A DNA stretch of 56,726 nucleotides, from IMG/VR virus record IMGVR_UViG_3300032333_000153, positions 1 to 56,726 of that record; one strand, given 5' to 3'. Below are positions 16,899 to 24,365 of this stretch, one piece after another (position 1 is the first letter of the stretch; each line of letters begins with the position of its first letter). Position numbers and translations under genes: made by a program. Source of the DNA: a virus. The notes under the pieces are model-generated. The model worked only from the letters and a program-made list of their open reading frames with translations. It had not been told where the DNA came from and did no database searches.

Positions 16899-17912
16899 TC
16901 ACCTCACCACCTTTGCATCTGGCCACAGCTTCTTGATCTCGCTCACCACGCTACTGGCGCAGCCCTCTGGGTTGGCGACAATTTCAGTGGACGAGAAGCC
17001 GTCCCCACCATTCACGACCAGCTTGCCGTTGATGATATAGGTCAGAGACCACTCGTCAGGCTCGCCCAGCTTGGCGTTCCACGGCACCATGTCCGGATGC
17101 AGGACGTGCGCGTCGCAGCCTTTCAACTGATACTCAAACGGTATTCCTTCAGCGTCGAAGCGCTCGCACTTCCACGTCGAGTCCTCCTTCGGGGTCGAGT
17201 GAGCACAGGTGCGGCAATTGACGTGTTGCGTCGGTTGCTTCTCGTGGCACATCGCATGCGCCGGACAGAAGCGGCATTGATACCACGTCGGATCCGTTGA
17301 GATTGGCGGCGGCATCTCATCTGACAGGGCCAGCCGCTTACCGCGTGCGATCAGCTTCTCGGCGGCCTCCTTGTCGAACTTGACGCGCTCGATGTAGTAG
17401 CGATCATCATCCTTGCAGACCGCCACATACAGGGCGCGCTCGATGAATGTTCCCGCCATGTAAATCTGCATCTGGCCCCAGTGTTCGGGCTTAGCCTTCA
17501 ATACGCCTTCCTTCTCCAGCGCGTCGAAGCTCTTTTTGTTGTGCGTTTTGAACTCGGCGATGTGGCGGGTTTGCGGAGCCTCGGGAACGCCGCCCTCGAT
17601 GATGGCGTCGGCGCTTCCGGAGACATGCGACCCAAAGCTCACGTTCGCTTGTCGCTTGGAGAAGTCGATGCCGGTCATTGCGAGATCTTTCATGATCGTC
17701 GCCTCCTCGGCATGTCCACGCCGGAACAGGCGCAGCATGCGGCCTGAGAACTTCTCACGCGCCGCCCAGCGGAATGACAGCCAGATCCAGCGGTCGCACG
17801 GATGGCCGAGAATAGATGCGCCAAGGTGAGGGCGCGGCTTGTCTTCTTTGGCCTCATGCGCCTTGTCGATCAGCAGCACGATGTCATTCTTGGGTGGCGG
17901 GATGGGGGCCAT
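16899..17912 (-). CDS. PD-(D/E)XK exonuclease (RecB/Cas4-like) with Cys cluster
   Basis: 337 residues. Nuclease residues: HVSGSADAIIEG (D102), HIAEFKTHNKK (E120, K122) and a following QMQIYM helix, the order of the RecB/lambda-exonuclease fold. A Cys/His cluster (YQCRFCPAHAMCHEK then VNCRTCAH) at about 210-240 could hold a zinc or Fe-S centre as in Cas4/AddB-type nucleases. With the Sak4-like ATPase and DUF669 protein encoded upstream it would resect DNA ends for single-strand annealing. The last 60 residues are not recognised. Confidence 0.85.
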   Translation of the reverse strand: MAPIPPPKNDIVLLIDKAHEAKEDKPRPHLGASILGHPCDRWIWLSFRWAAREKFSGRMLRLFRRGHAEEATIMKDLAMTGIDFSKRQANVSFGSHVSGSADAIIEGGVPEAPQTRHIAEFKTHNKKSFDALEKEGVLKAKPEHWGQMQIYMAGTFIERALYVAVCKDDDRYYIERVKFDKEAAEKLIARGKRLALSDEMPPPISTDPTWYQCRFCPAHAMCHEKQPTQHVNCRTCAHSTPKEDSTWKCERFDAEGIPFEYQLKGCDAHVLHPDMVPWNAKLGEPDEWSLTYIINGKLVVNGGDGFSSTEIVANPEGCASSVVSEIKKLWPDAKVVR

Positions 17913-18110
17913 TTACTTCGTCTCCTGACTGACTGCTGTCTTCATGTTGCCGCTCACGTACTGCTCGACAGTCGTAAACATGCTTTCGCAGCTCTTGCAC
18001 TTTCGCCGGCGGAACGTCTTTCCGTCATGCGAGCGCGTCATCACCACGCCGCTGCGCGTGTCGTGACAGTGTGGGCAGTGGACGCCTACTTGATTGTATT
18101 TGTCGGGCAT
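17913..18110 (-). CDS. Zinc-ribbon protein, NrdR N-terminus-like
   Basis: 65 residues. VHCPHCHDTRSGVVMTR, then FRRRKCKSCESMFTTVE, is the CxxC-x(n)-RRRxCxxC-FTT(V/Y)E pattern of the NrdR and Ogr-type zinc ribbon. NrdR represses ribonucleotide reductase genes; here the ATP-cone domain is missing, so this is only a ribbon module, perhaps a transcription activator or regulator. Stop and next start are adjacent (TAAATG). Confidence 0.75.
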   Translation of the reverse strand: MPDKYNQVGVHCPHCHDTRSGVVMTRSHDGKTFRRRKCKSCESMFTTVEQYVSGNMKTAVSQETK

Positions 18111-18325
18111 GGCGATGCATCCTGTTCAGAAAGGGCCTTGCTCGCGATCTCCTGCGCGTAGGGCAAACTGTTGGCGTTTAGTATGAGCTTAAGAGCTTCG
18201 CACAGGCGTTCAATTTTGTCGGCGGCGTCGCCCCAAGTGAAAAAGTGAAAGCCTTCGGGCAAATCGGAAATGCCGTACAAGCCGACCTCATCCTGTGTGC
18301 GCAGGTTCTCTATAATGTCGCTCAT
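18086..18325 (-). CDS. Small protein of unknown function
   Basis: 79 residues. Its ATG overlaps the upstream stop (ATGA). The middle has an amphipathic helix pair (GDAADKIERLCEALKLIL, YAQEIASKALSEQDA), a shape shared with the neighbouring tiny proteins. It overlaps the zinc-ribbon gene by 25 nt. Confidence 0.6.
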   Translation of the reverse strand: MSDIIENLRTQDEVGLYGISDLPEGFHFFTWGDAADKIERLCEALKLILNANSLPYAQEIASKALSEQDASPCPTNTIK

Positions 18326-18516
18326 CGTTTCCCCTCCTCTTCAAGAGCAACGCGTGCAGATCGCCCGCAGGACGGAACGAACTCGTCAACGTAGCACTCG
18401 CAATCACCGCAGCGGCAAGCGTAGGTTGCCAGAGCTTTGCGCAGGCGTTTGATCTCGTCATGCGCCTCTTCTAGTCGGACGATGTAGTCCTGAAAGCAGA
18501 CGCAATTGTCGCTCAT
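18322..18516 (-). CDS. Small Cys-rich coiled-coil protein
   Basis: 64 residues from the ATG at 18516 (GGAGAGGAG upstream). A helix DYIVRLEEAHDEIKRLRKAL leads to a Cys cluster CRCGDCECYVDEFVPSCG, probably a metal site. ATGA overlap with genes on both sides. Confidence 0.6.
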   Translation of the reverse strand: MSDNCVCFQDYIVRLEEAHDEIKRLRKALATYACRCGDCECYVDEFVPSCGRSARVALEEEGKR

Positions 18517-18719
18517 GACTTTTTCTCCTCTCCAAGGGGCGTGTCGCGCATCTCTTTCAAGCCCGACGCATCCATGTGGTCGATGATGCAGAACACGCAG
18601 TACCGTCTCTCCTGCTTGCGCTCTACAGACACCGCTCTGACATGGATGATGGCGGAGTGCCGGCCGTGAACGTCGCACTGCCGCGTTGGCAGTCCTATGG
18701 TGATTTCGTTGTCCATCAT
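18513..18719 (-). CDS. Small Cys/His protein of unknown function
   Basis: 68 residues from the ATG at 18719 (AGGAG 5 nt upstream; a second Met follows directly). Cys and His residues (RQCDVHGRHS, YCVFCIIDHM) look like a small zinc-binding fold. ATGA overlap with the genes before and after. Confidence 0.6.
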   Translation of the reverse strand: MMDNEITIGLPTRQCDVHGRHSAIIHVRAVSVERKQERRYCVFCIIDHMDASGLKEMRDTPLGEEKKS

Positions 18720-18913
18720 TTCTTCTCCTGTAGTGCTGTCGCGGGGATGAAAATACGCGGCCCTACAAAAACTGATCCACTGCATGTTTTGTCGTCGTTC
18801 TTTTCATCGTGGCGTCGAACGATGCCGCACCGTTTGCAGCACGTTAGATTGCGGTACATTGTCCACTCGTGGTGCAATGGACTGTCTTTCATCTTTATTT
18901 TTTCCTCGTTCAT
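18716..18913 (-). CDS. Small Cys-containing protein of unknown function
   Basis: 65 residues from the ATG at 18913, chosen because it overlaps the upstream TGA (ATGA), as in the other genes of this train; a Met at 18892 with GAGGA upstream is an alternative. CCKRCG plus a later Cys may bind metal. No family recognised. AT-richer than the neighbouring helicase genes. Confidence 0.55.
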   Translation of the reverse strand: MNEEKIKMKDSPLHHEWTMYRNLTCCKRCGIVRRHDEKNDDKTCSGSVFVGPRIFIPATALQEKK

Positions 18914-19068
18914 TTTGGCACACACATTGATTTTTGAAGCGAAAACACACGGCTGTTTTTCTGGACAAACTCCATCGCAGCTTCGCATCTTTGCTGCGAT
19001 GAGAACTCTTGTGTTGTTATGCTTTGGCCGTTGTAAACAGATGATATGACAATCAGAACATACATCAT
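18910..19068 (-). CDS. Short conserved-looking protein, 52 residues
   Basis: Begins at the ATG at 19068 with GGAGAGGAGAAGAGGG upstream. Sequence MMYVLIVISSVYNGQSI, then EFSSQQRCEAAMEFVQ, resembles many short phage and prophage proteins that start with a beta hairpin and a Cys-containing helix. Function unknown. Linked by ATGA overlaps on both sides. Confidence 0.6.
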   Translation of the reverse strand: MMYVLIVISSVYNGQSITTQEFSSQQRCEAAMEFVQKNSRVFSLQKSMCVPK

Positions 19069-19421
19069 TCCCTCTTCTCCTCTCCAAGGGCGGCGCGGGC
19101 CTTTTCCATAGCAATGCGCCACGACGGCTCATACCTCAATAATGGCGGTCCGTTTTGCATATCGATCAAACCTTCCAACGCCTCCCGCAGTCTCCCGACT
19201 TCCTGCCCCAGCGTCACGATGTCGAGTTGCTGCTCCGCGATGTGTTCGCGCAGACCCTCAGCCGCCGCTTCCAGTTTCACAAGATCGTCTTCGAGACGGC
19301 AGGCGTAGTAGTGCATGTGGCTACGATTTTTCTCAGCCTTCTCCAACGCATCCGCAGCGCGGTGCGCCGCCGTGTAGTGCGCCGGGTACGAGCGAAGCTC
19401 CTGTACTAGTTCATCAATCAT
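19065..19421 (-). CDS. Coiled-coil protein
   Basis: 118 residues, almost entirely helical with heptad-like spacing (RLEDDLVKLEAAAEGLREHI, LGQEVGRLREALEGLIDMQ). No enzymatic motif. Its ATG overlaps the TGA of a 31-residue reading frame upstream. Confidence 0.65.
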   Translation of the reverse strand: MIDELVQELRSYPAHYTAAHRAADALEKAEKNRSHMHYYACRLEDDLVKLEAAAEGLREHIAEQQLDIVTLGQEVGRLREALEGLIDMQNGPPLLRYEPSWRIAMEKARAALGEEKRE

Positions 19422-19513
19422 GCCTCTCCCCTCTTAATCCTCATGCGACGCAGTTCGTAGGTGATGACGTGGGAGTTATGTTGCTTTGGTCGCGTGTATC
19501 GATGACGCCTCAT
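19418..19513 (-). CDS. Candidate 31-residue basic leader peptide
   Basis: MRRHRYTRPKQHNSHVITYE followed by 11 more residues, over one third Arg, Lys and His. AGGAG lies 9 nt before the ATG, and its TGA overlaps the coiled-coil gene's ATG (ATGA), the arrangement used by all genes of this train. It fills most of the otherwise empty 140-bp gap. It could be a real small protein or a leader. Confidence 0.45.
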   Translation of the reverse strand: MRRHRYTRPKQHNSHVITYELRRMRIKRGEA

Positions 19514-19534
19514 GCGTCGATGCTCCTATGCGTT

Positions 19535-19554
19535 GCCGGGGCCGAAGCCCCGGC
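19535..19554 (-). terminator. GC-rich hairpin after the DUF669 gene
   Basis: GCCGGGGC, CGAA loop, GCCCCGGC: perfect 8-bp stem with a stable tetraloop, 9 nt past the DUF669 gene stop. There is no T-run, so it may be an attenuator or 3'-end stabiliser. Confidence 0.5.
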
Positions 19555-19563
19555 GTTGCTAGA

Positions 19564-20043
19564 TCAGCGAGCCCACGGGGGCGCGGAGGAAGACTTCGCA
19601 GCCGGAGCGGAAGCCGGTGCCGAGGCCATAGGCTTCGGGGGCGACGCACCAGCCGACCCGAAGCCACTCACTTCGTTCTTGTCCCCGTACTGAGGATCAG
19701 ACTTGATCTTCAATTTGACCTTCAGGTTTCCGCCGATGAGCTGATCCGTGTCGGTCAGGCGAGCGATGCCGAGGGCCTCCATGATCGAGCGGAGCTGCTG
19801 GCGACCGATCTCCTCGGCCTTGGGGTTGGCGTTCTCAGTGTTGATGTTGCCGTACACGACGCGGCCCTCATGCGAGGGGCCGGTGATGTCGTAGCGCACC
19901 GCAATGTACTGGCCCGTACCAGCCTTGGTGGTCTTCAGTTCCGCGCTGTGAATGGTCGCGGTGTACCAGCCAGCCGGGAGGCACTCGTAGCTGCCGCCAG
20001 ACGGGAGATCTTCAGCGAGAAAGGACTTTCCGAGGTTTGCCAT
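19564..20043 (-). CDS. DUF669-family ssDNA-binding-like protein
   Basis: 159 residues from the ATG at 20043. The pattern LPAGWYTATIHSAELKTTKA, GTGQYIAVRYDI, NINTENANPKAEEIGRQQL, then GGNLKVKLKI fits the DUF669 family, found beside phage recombinases and thought to act as single-strand DNA-binding proteins. The C-terminus is Ala/Pro/Ser-rich with an SSB-like flexible tail, though it ends in Trp-Ala-Arg rather than an acidic tip. With the Sak4-like ATPase it would form an annealing pair. Confidence 0.75.
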   Translation of the reverse strand: MANLGKSFLAEDLPSGGSYECLPAGWYTATIHSAELKTTKAGTGQYIAVRYDITGPSHEGRVVYGNINTENANPKAEEIGRQQLRSIMEALGIARLTDTDQLIGGNLKVKLKIKSDPQYGDKNEVSGFGSAGASPPKPMASAPASAPAAKSSSAPPWAR

Positions 20044-20048
20044 GCTTC

Positions 20049-20426
20049 TTACTCCTTGGTGATGGTGAATGATGGGCGACCGGGGGTCGTGGTAATCGCC
20101 CCCAGCAGCGGTGTCGTGATCGCAGGATCTGTCGCGTCCCACGCCTTGGCGTTGATCTCCGGCTTCCAGCGAAACAGGTTCGTGAGGTGCTCGTACACGC
20201 CGGCCTCGACGGCCAGCTCTTGCAGCTTGTCGGCGTCAATCTTGCGATTGAGACGACCGACGACCTTCAGCTTATAGCCTTCAGCCTTCCAGTTCTCGGT
20301 CCCGTCGAGGGTATCGGGGACGCGGAGCGCCCCGATCAACTGGTCCTCAATGGAGCGGCGAAGCTCGATGGCCTCGCGCTCAGCTTCCTTGGCGGCGAGC
20401 CACTGAGATGAGAGTTCGGCGATCAT
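20049..20426 (-). CDS. Conserved phage recombination-cluster protein
   Basis: 125 residues. An N-terminal coiled coil (QWLAAKEAEREAIELRRSIE) leads to a beta-rich part (GYKLKVVGRLNRKIDADKLQ) and FRWKPEINAKAW. This layout is familiar from proteins encoded between phage SSB-like and Sak/Erf-type recombinase genes. Function unknown. It overlaps the upstream gene by 4 nt. Confidence 0.65.
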   Translation of the reverse strand: MIAELSSQWLAAKEAEREAIELRRSIEDQLIGALRVPDTLDGTENWKAEGYKLKVVGRLNRKIDADKLQELAVEAGVYEHLTNLFRWKPEINAKAWDATDPAITTPLLGAITTTPGRPSFTITKE

Positions 20427-20770
20427 AGCCCCTCTCCTTCGGTGAACTCGACGCGGACGCAGGCAGTGCGGTTGATGTTTGCATTTGCATTTGCCTGCTC
20501 ACGCGTAGGGTACGCGCAACCAAAAAAGACTTCTTCTGTGTCATACAAATTGATCCATACCTCATGCTTCTTCGGCACGTTCACGAGGTCGTAGGGGCTC
20601 TCCCTGTCGGATATGACGCGACCATCGGCATGCCTGTACCCGATAGTTTCTTTTCCAGCTATTGTTACGGCGATGACGATGGGGCGATCATCCTTCAGGT
20701 CCGTTGCCACAACACGCACTTGCTCAGGCGCGTAGCGGAACTGGACGGGCTCCTTCGGGTCGAAAGGCAT
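20423..20770 (-). CDS. Small protein of unknown function in the recombination cluster
   Basis: 115 residues from the ATG at 20770, which overlaps the Sak4-like stop (TGATG). Beta-rich (RVVATDLKDDRPIVIAVTIA, KHEVWINLYDTEEVFFG). No motif recognised. AT-richer in its second half than the flanking genes. Confidence 0.6.
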   Translation of the reverse strand: MPFDPKEPVQFRYAPEQVRVVATDLKDDRPIVIAVTIAGKETIGYRHADGRVISDRESPYDLVNVPKKHEVWINLYDTEEVFFGCAYPTREQANANANINRTACVRVEFTEGEGL

Positions 20771-21441
20771 CACCGACCCCCGATCTTTTCGATGACCGCC
20801 CCGAGATCCGGAGCCTCCCACGGCGCGAGCTTGCCGGAGCGATCTTTGGCCGCCCACAGGCCGTCCGTGTCGCACATCAGGGCGCGCTGGGTGTTGCCCT
20901 CAGCGTCCCGCTCGACACGGAGCGCCAGAACCTCGTCGAAGAAGTAGGGCAACGACTGGCCGACCTTGTTGCCGGGCATCGAGGGCGCGTAGAGCATGCG
21001 GCCCATCTCGTCCTGCGACTTCTCCAGCTTCGCGCTCATGTAGACGTGCTTGCCGGGCAGGTCGCGGAACGCGCGGATCAGGTCAGAGACCTGCTCCTGC
21101 ATCGCGCCGTATGCCTGACGCGGATCCTTGGCGATCTTCTTCTCAGCGTTGAGGATCACTTCGGCGATCTCGCTGATGCTGTCGAGCGCGACGCTCTGGT
21201 ACTCCTCGCCGCCCTCGCCGGTGACGTAGACGTAAGCCTGCCGCAGGTCGTCGATGGTGTTGATCTCAATGAATGGCAAATCCGCATCCTGAATGGACAG
21301 GAGGCCGGCCTCAGCCGACAGCACGATGGGTTTCGGCAGCGTGGTGATGAGCGAGGTCTTGCCCGCACCTGCCGCGCCATACACGAGCAGCTTGACGCCG
21401 CTCTTGGTCAGGTCACGAGTTCTTTTGATGGAAATGGCCAT
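20770..21441 (-). CDS. Sak4-like RecA-fold recombinase / ATPase
   Basis: 223 residues from the ATG at 21441 (GGGGAG upstream). Walker A VYGAAGAGKTS (21-30), then LSAEAGLLSIQ, and Walker B VALDSISE (84-91), with KHVYMSAKLEKSQDEMGR and a closing EKIGGR. This is the AAA_24/Sak4 type, phage single-strand annealing proteins with a RecA core, which work with a dedicated SSB-like protein. Its gene context (DUF669 protein, PD-(D/E)XK exonuclease) supports recombination-dependent replication and repair. Confidence 0.82.
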   Translation of the reverse strand: MAISIKRTRDLTKSGVKLLVYGAAGAGKTSLITTLPKPIVLSAEAGLLSIQDADLPFIEINTIDDLRQAYVYVTGEGGEEYQSVALDSISEIAEVILNAEKKIAKDPRQAYGAMQEQVSDLIRAFRDLPGKHVYMSAKLEKSQDEMGRMLYAPSMPGNKVGQSLPYFFDEVLALRVERDAEGNTQRALMCDTDGLWAAKDRSGKLAPWEAPDLGAVIEKIGGR

Positions 21442-21442
21442 T

Positions 21443-21544
21443 TCAGTTGCTCCCCTTGAAGCGCGCAATCTCGAAGGCCGCAGCCACGAACAGCGCGAAC
21501 ACGCACACAGGTCCGAAGACCACAAACAGATCTGATGTTGTCAT
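21443..21544 (-). CDS. 33-residue membrane peptide
   Basis: MTTSDLFVVFGPVCVFALFV, then AAAFEIARFKGSN. A single hydrophobic segment (about residues 6-25) with a positively charged C-terminus. AAGGGG lies a few nt before the ATG. It sits directly upstream of the Sak4-like gene and ends 1 nt before that gene's ATG. Could be a regulatory or holin-like peptide; function unknown. Confidence 0.55.
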   Translation of the reverse strand: MTTSDLFVVFGPVCVFALFVAAAFEIARFKGSN

Positions 21545-21565
21545 TGGTTGACCCCTTGGGTGGGA

Positions 21566-21583
21566 GCGGGGCCGGAGCCCCGC
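21566..21583 (-). terminator. GC-rich hairpin between small genes
   Basis: GCGGGGC, CGGA loop, GCCCCGC: perfect 7-bp stem, 9 nt past the stop of the 80-residue gene. There is no T-run. Same design as the hairpins at 19535 and 25668. Confidence 0.5.
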
Positions 21584-21591
21584 CGAAGCGA

Positions 21592-21834
21592 TTACTGGAT
21601 CTCGGAAAGGTCGATGTTGCCCAGAGAGTCGATTGCGCTCTCGATGTAGCCCAGCGCATCTTGCAGGGTGCTGAACTCGTCCTGCTCTTGCTGGCCCTTT
21701 TCGCTCTCGGCGTACTTTTCGGAGCGGTTGCTGATCTTCTCGTCCATGGTGGTGACCATGGCCTCAAACTCGGCCTGCATCTCTTGCAGGCGGGAGAGCA
21801 TCTTGCTGATCTTTTTCTGTTCGGTCTTGTTCAT
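21592..21834 (-). CDS. Small charged coiled-coil protein
   Basis: 80 residues, highly charged and helical (KISKMLSRLQEMQAEFEAMV, ISNRSEKYAESEKGQQEQDE, ALGYIESAIDSL). First leftward gene at the 21.8-21.9 kb divergent junction. No family recognised; similar small coiled-coil proteins open the early operons of other phages. Confidence 0.65.
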   Translation of the reverse strand: MNKTEQKKISKMLSRLQEMQAEFEAMVTTMDEKISNRSEKYAESEKGQQEQDEFSTLQDALGYIESAIDSLGNIDLSEIQ

Positions 21835-21950
21835 CGGTTTGTTTCTCCGTCGCCGCGTCGGTCAATCCAGTTCGGCGATGAGTGATCTTTACCCCATCCT
21901 TGTTGTGGTGTAAACAGCTTTCGGAACAAAAATCACAAGAGGCCATGAAA

Positions 21951-22127
21951 ATGGAAATCGAACAGTTTAGGTCAATTCTGAACCTTCTGAATCTCAAGGA
22001 GGTTTCGCGCGAAACAGGCGTACACGCCAACACTCTTTACAGGATCGCAGCCGGGGGCGAGCCTAAGTATTCGACCGTGCTTCGCATCATGGTATACCTT
22101 AAGTCAAAGGGGCTCCTGAATGGCTGA
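21951..22127 (+). CDS. Small helix-turn-helix regulator
   Basis: 58 residues from the ATG at 21951 (AGAGG 8 nt upstream; the ATG at 21945 is too close to it). The helix-turn-helix LKEVSRETGVHANTLYRIAA, then EPKYSTVLRIMVYLKSKGLL, resembles minimal Cro/XRE-type proteins. It overlaps the primase/helicase start by 8 nt and faces the leftward operon, so it probably regulates the divergent pair and itself. Confidence 0.7.
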   Translation: MEIEQFRSILNLLNLKEVSRETGVHANTLYRIAAGGEPKYSTVLRIMVYLKSKGLLNG

Positions 22128-24159
22128 TCTGGTCAACATATTTGGTGCTCCGATCACGCTCGGGCAGAAGCAAGAGGCCGCGCCCCTCGAACATCAGATC
22201 GCCGACGCAATGCAGGCGGCGGGGCTAACACCACCGCATCCGATCCACATTGATGGCAAGCTGCATCGGTTTCGGACGGGCACGAAGGGGCAGGGCGGCC
22301 ACGGGGACAAGACTGGCTGGTACGTCATTTTTCCAGACGGGATACCTGCCGGAAAATTCGGCTGCTGGCGGGCCGGCCTTGAATCCAATTGGCGCGCGGA
22401 GATCGGGCGGACCCTGACGCCGGTCGAGGAGATGGCGCACGCTCGGCGGTTGGCGGAGGCCAAGGCGGCCCGGGACGCAGAACAGGCCAAGAGCCGGGAG
22501 ACCGCCGCCAACACAGTTGAGCAGATATGGGTAAACGCTGGAGCGGCAAGCCCGGACCATCCGTATTTGGCTCGCAAGGGCGTCCAGCCGCACGGCGCGC
22601 GTGTGACCGGCGATGGCCGGCTGATCGTCCCGCTGTACGGCTCAGACGGAAAAATTTCCAGTCTGCAATACATCGCCCACGACGGTGGAAAACTTTACCA
22701 TCAGAGCGGCGAAACGGGCGGAAAATACTGGCAGGTCGGCGTCTCCGATACGCCCGGCACGATCTACATTGCCGAGGGCTTCGCGACTGCGGCGACTATC
22801 CATGAGGTGACCGGGCGGCCCTGTGTTGTGGCGTACTCGGCCAGCAATCTGGTTCCGGTGACCGGCGAGATCCGGGAGCGGCTCGGCCCCACGCAGGTAA
22901 TCGTGATCGTGGCGGACAATGATAAATCCGGGACTGGCCAGAAATACGCTGACAACGCGAGCGCAAAATATGGGGCTCAGGTGATTATGCCGCCGGAGCC
23001 GGGCGACGCGAACGACTACGTGCAGGCCGGGCATGACCTGAAGGCGCTCCTCTATCAGGCTTCCTCGGAGAACCCGCTGGAGAAGCTCAAGGTCGTCTTT
23101 GGCGACCAGCTTGGGGCGGACTACGAGCCGCCCGACGAACTGATCGAGGGGCTGCTGACGCTGTGCAGCCTGACGGTGCTGTACGGCGATTCAAACAGCG
23201 GAAAGACCTTCTTCGCGCTCTCGCTGGCGACGGCGGTGGCGACCGGCGAGCCTTGCTATGGCCGGCGCGTCGATACCGGCTTGGTTTTGTATCTGGCCTC
23301 CGAGGCTCCCGGATCCATCCGGGCGCGCATGCAGGCGCTGAAGAAGTTCCACGGGTGCGACCTGAAGCGGCTCGCGATGGTGCCGGTCCCGTTGAATTTT
23401 TACTCGGGCGAGAAGGATGTCACGGACGTACTGGCGGCGGTCAAGGACATCGAGGCCCTCAAGGGCGAGCGGGTCCGGCTCATCATCGGGGACACGCTGG
23501 CGCGCATGTCGGCGGGGGCGAACGAAAACAGCGGCGAGGACATGGGGCCGGTCATGGCCCGGTTTGATCGGCTCTCTCAGGCGACCGGCGCGGCGGTCCT
23601 CATCATCCATCACAGCGGCAAGGATCAGGCGCGGGGCGCGCGAGGATGGTCGGGCATCCGGGCGCACATCGACACTGAGATCGAGGTGACGGAGGTGAAT
23701 GACGACCGGACGGCCAGCGTGACCAAGCAGCGCGAGCTGCCGTCCAAGGGCGAGGACATCCCGTTCAAGCTGGAGGTCGTCGAGATGGGGACCACGAAAT
23801 TCGGGGCTCCGGCCACGACCTGCGTGGCGGTCCCGGACGAGAAGGTGCGCGAGAAGAGGCCGAAGCCGGAAAGCAAAATCGAGCAATATAGGAAAATCTT
23901 CCAGAACACATGGTTCGCGACGGGGTGCGAATTGAGGGGCGACAGCGAACCCTACGTCAGCCGGGCGGGCATTCTGAGGTACATGATGGAGGGTCTTGGG
24001 CATACCGAAAAGACGGCGCTGAAGAAGGTAAAGCCGGGCTCTGATGACGAGCTGATCGGGGCTCTGCTGCTTGCCAAGATCATCAGGGAGGAGGAGCACG
24101 GGTGGGTCGTCATCGACAAGGTGCAGGCTTCAGCTATGCTTATCAGCAGGAAAAGCTAA
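22120..24159 (+). CDS. Bifunctional Toprim primase / RepA-like helicase
   Basis: 679 residues. An N-terminal primase-type region (WYVIFPDGIPAGKFGCWRAG), then a Toprim core with IAEGFATAATI (E219) and VADNDKSG (D266/D268). The C-terminal ATPase has Walker A YGDSNSGKT (355-363), LYLASEAPGSI, Walker B LIIGDTLARMS (454-464) and LIIHHSGKDQARGARGWSG, as in AAA_25/RepA hexameric helicases. It would lay primers and unwind the fork in a replisome that uses host DNA polymerase, as no polymerase gene is present. No CHC2 zinc finger is visible. A GTAC-rich region follows. Confidence 0.88.
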   Translation: MADLVNIFGAPITLGQKQEAAPLEHQIADAMQAAGLTPPHPIHIDGKLHRFRTGTKGQGGHGDKTGWYVIFPDGIPAGKFGCWRAGLESNWRAEIGRTLTPVEEMAHARRLAEAKAARDAEQAKSRETAANTVEQIWVNAGAASPDHPYLARKGVQPHGARVTGDGRLIVPLYGSDGKISSLQYIAHDGGKLYHQSGETGGKYWQVGVSDTPGTIYIAEGFATAATIHEVTGRPCVVAYSASNLVPVTGEIRERLGPTQVIVIVADNDKSGTGQKYADNASAKYGAQVIMPPEPGDANDYVQAGHDLKALLYQASSENPLEKLKVVFGDQLGADYEPPDELIEGLLTLCSLTVLYGDSNSGKTFFALSLATAVATGEPCYGRRVDTGLVLYLASEAPGSIRARMQALKKFHGCDLKRLAMVPVPLNFYSGEKDVTDVLAAVKDIEALKGERVRLIIGDTLARMSAGANENSGEDMGPVMARFDRLSQATGAAVLIIHHSGKDQARGARGWSGIRAHIDTEIEVTEVNDDRTASVTKQRELPSKGEDIPFKLEVVEMGTTKFGAPATTCVAVPDEKVREKRPKPESKIEQYRKIFQNTWFATGCELRGDSEPYVSRAGILRYMMEGLGHTEKTALKKVKPGSDDELIGALLLAKIIREEEHGWVVIDKVQASAMLISRKS

Positions 24160-24365
24160 GGTGAAGCGTACTGAGCGTACCGTACCGTACTTTGGCGTAC
24201 TGAGTACGTTCTGGGCAAGGCGTCGTTGTCCGGGCAGTAGCGTACCGGCGGGGGGGAGGGGCACCGGTACGTACCCCCTTTACAGGGGGACGTCCCCCCG
24301 GTACGTTACGTGGCCCGGACACGATGCGGGCGGTACGGTTCGAGATTTTCATGATGGAGGATGGG
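24160..24365. other. GTAC-rich non-coding region, candidate replication origin
   Basis: The longest gap between genes. GTAC occurs 11 times between 24168 and 24336 where less than one is expected by chance. Direct repeats GCGTACTGAG lie at 24166-24175 and 24195-24204, with further GCGTAC at 24175 and 24240. A G/C-rich part at 24262-24305 can fold: ACCGGTAC, CCCCC-TTTACA-GGGGG and CCCCCCGGTAC. The position right after the primase/helicase gene suits an iteron origin, but a regulatory or termination role is possible. No credible gene is present. Confidence 0.55.

Noticed and set aside
24160-24365. CRISPR-like or attachment-site reading of the GTAC repeats
   Set aside because: Repeat units are short and irregular with no uniform spacers, and no integrase or cas gene is present.
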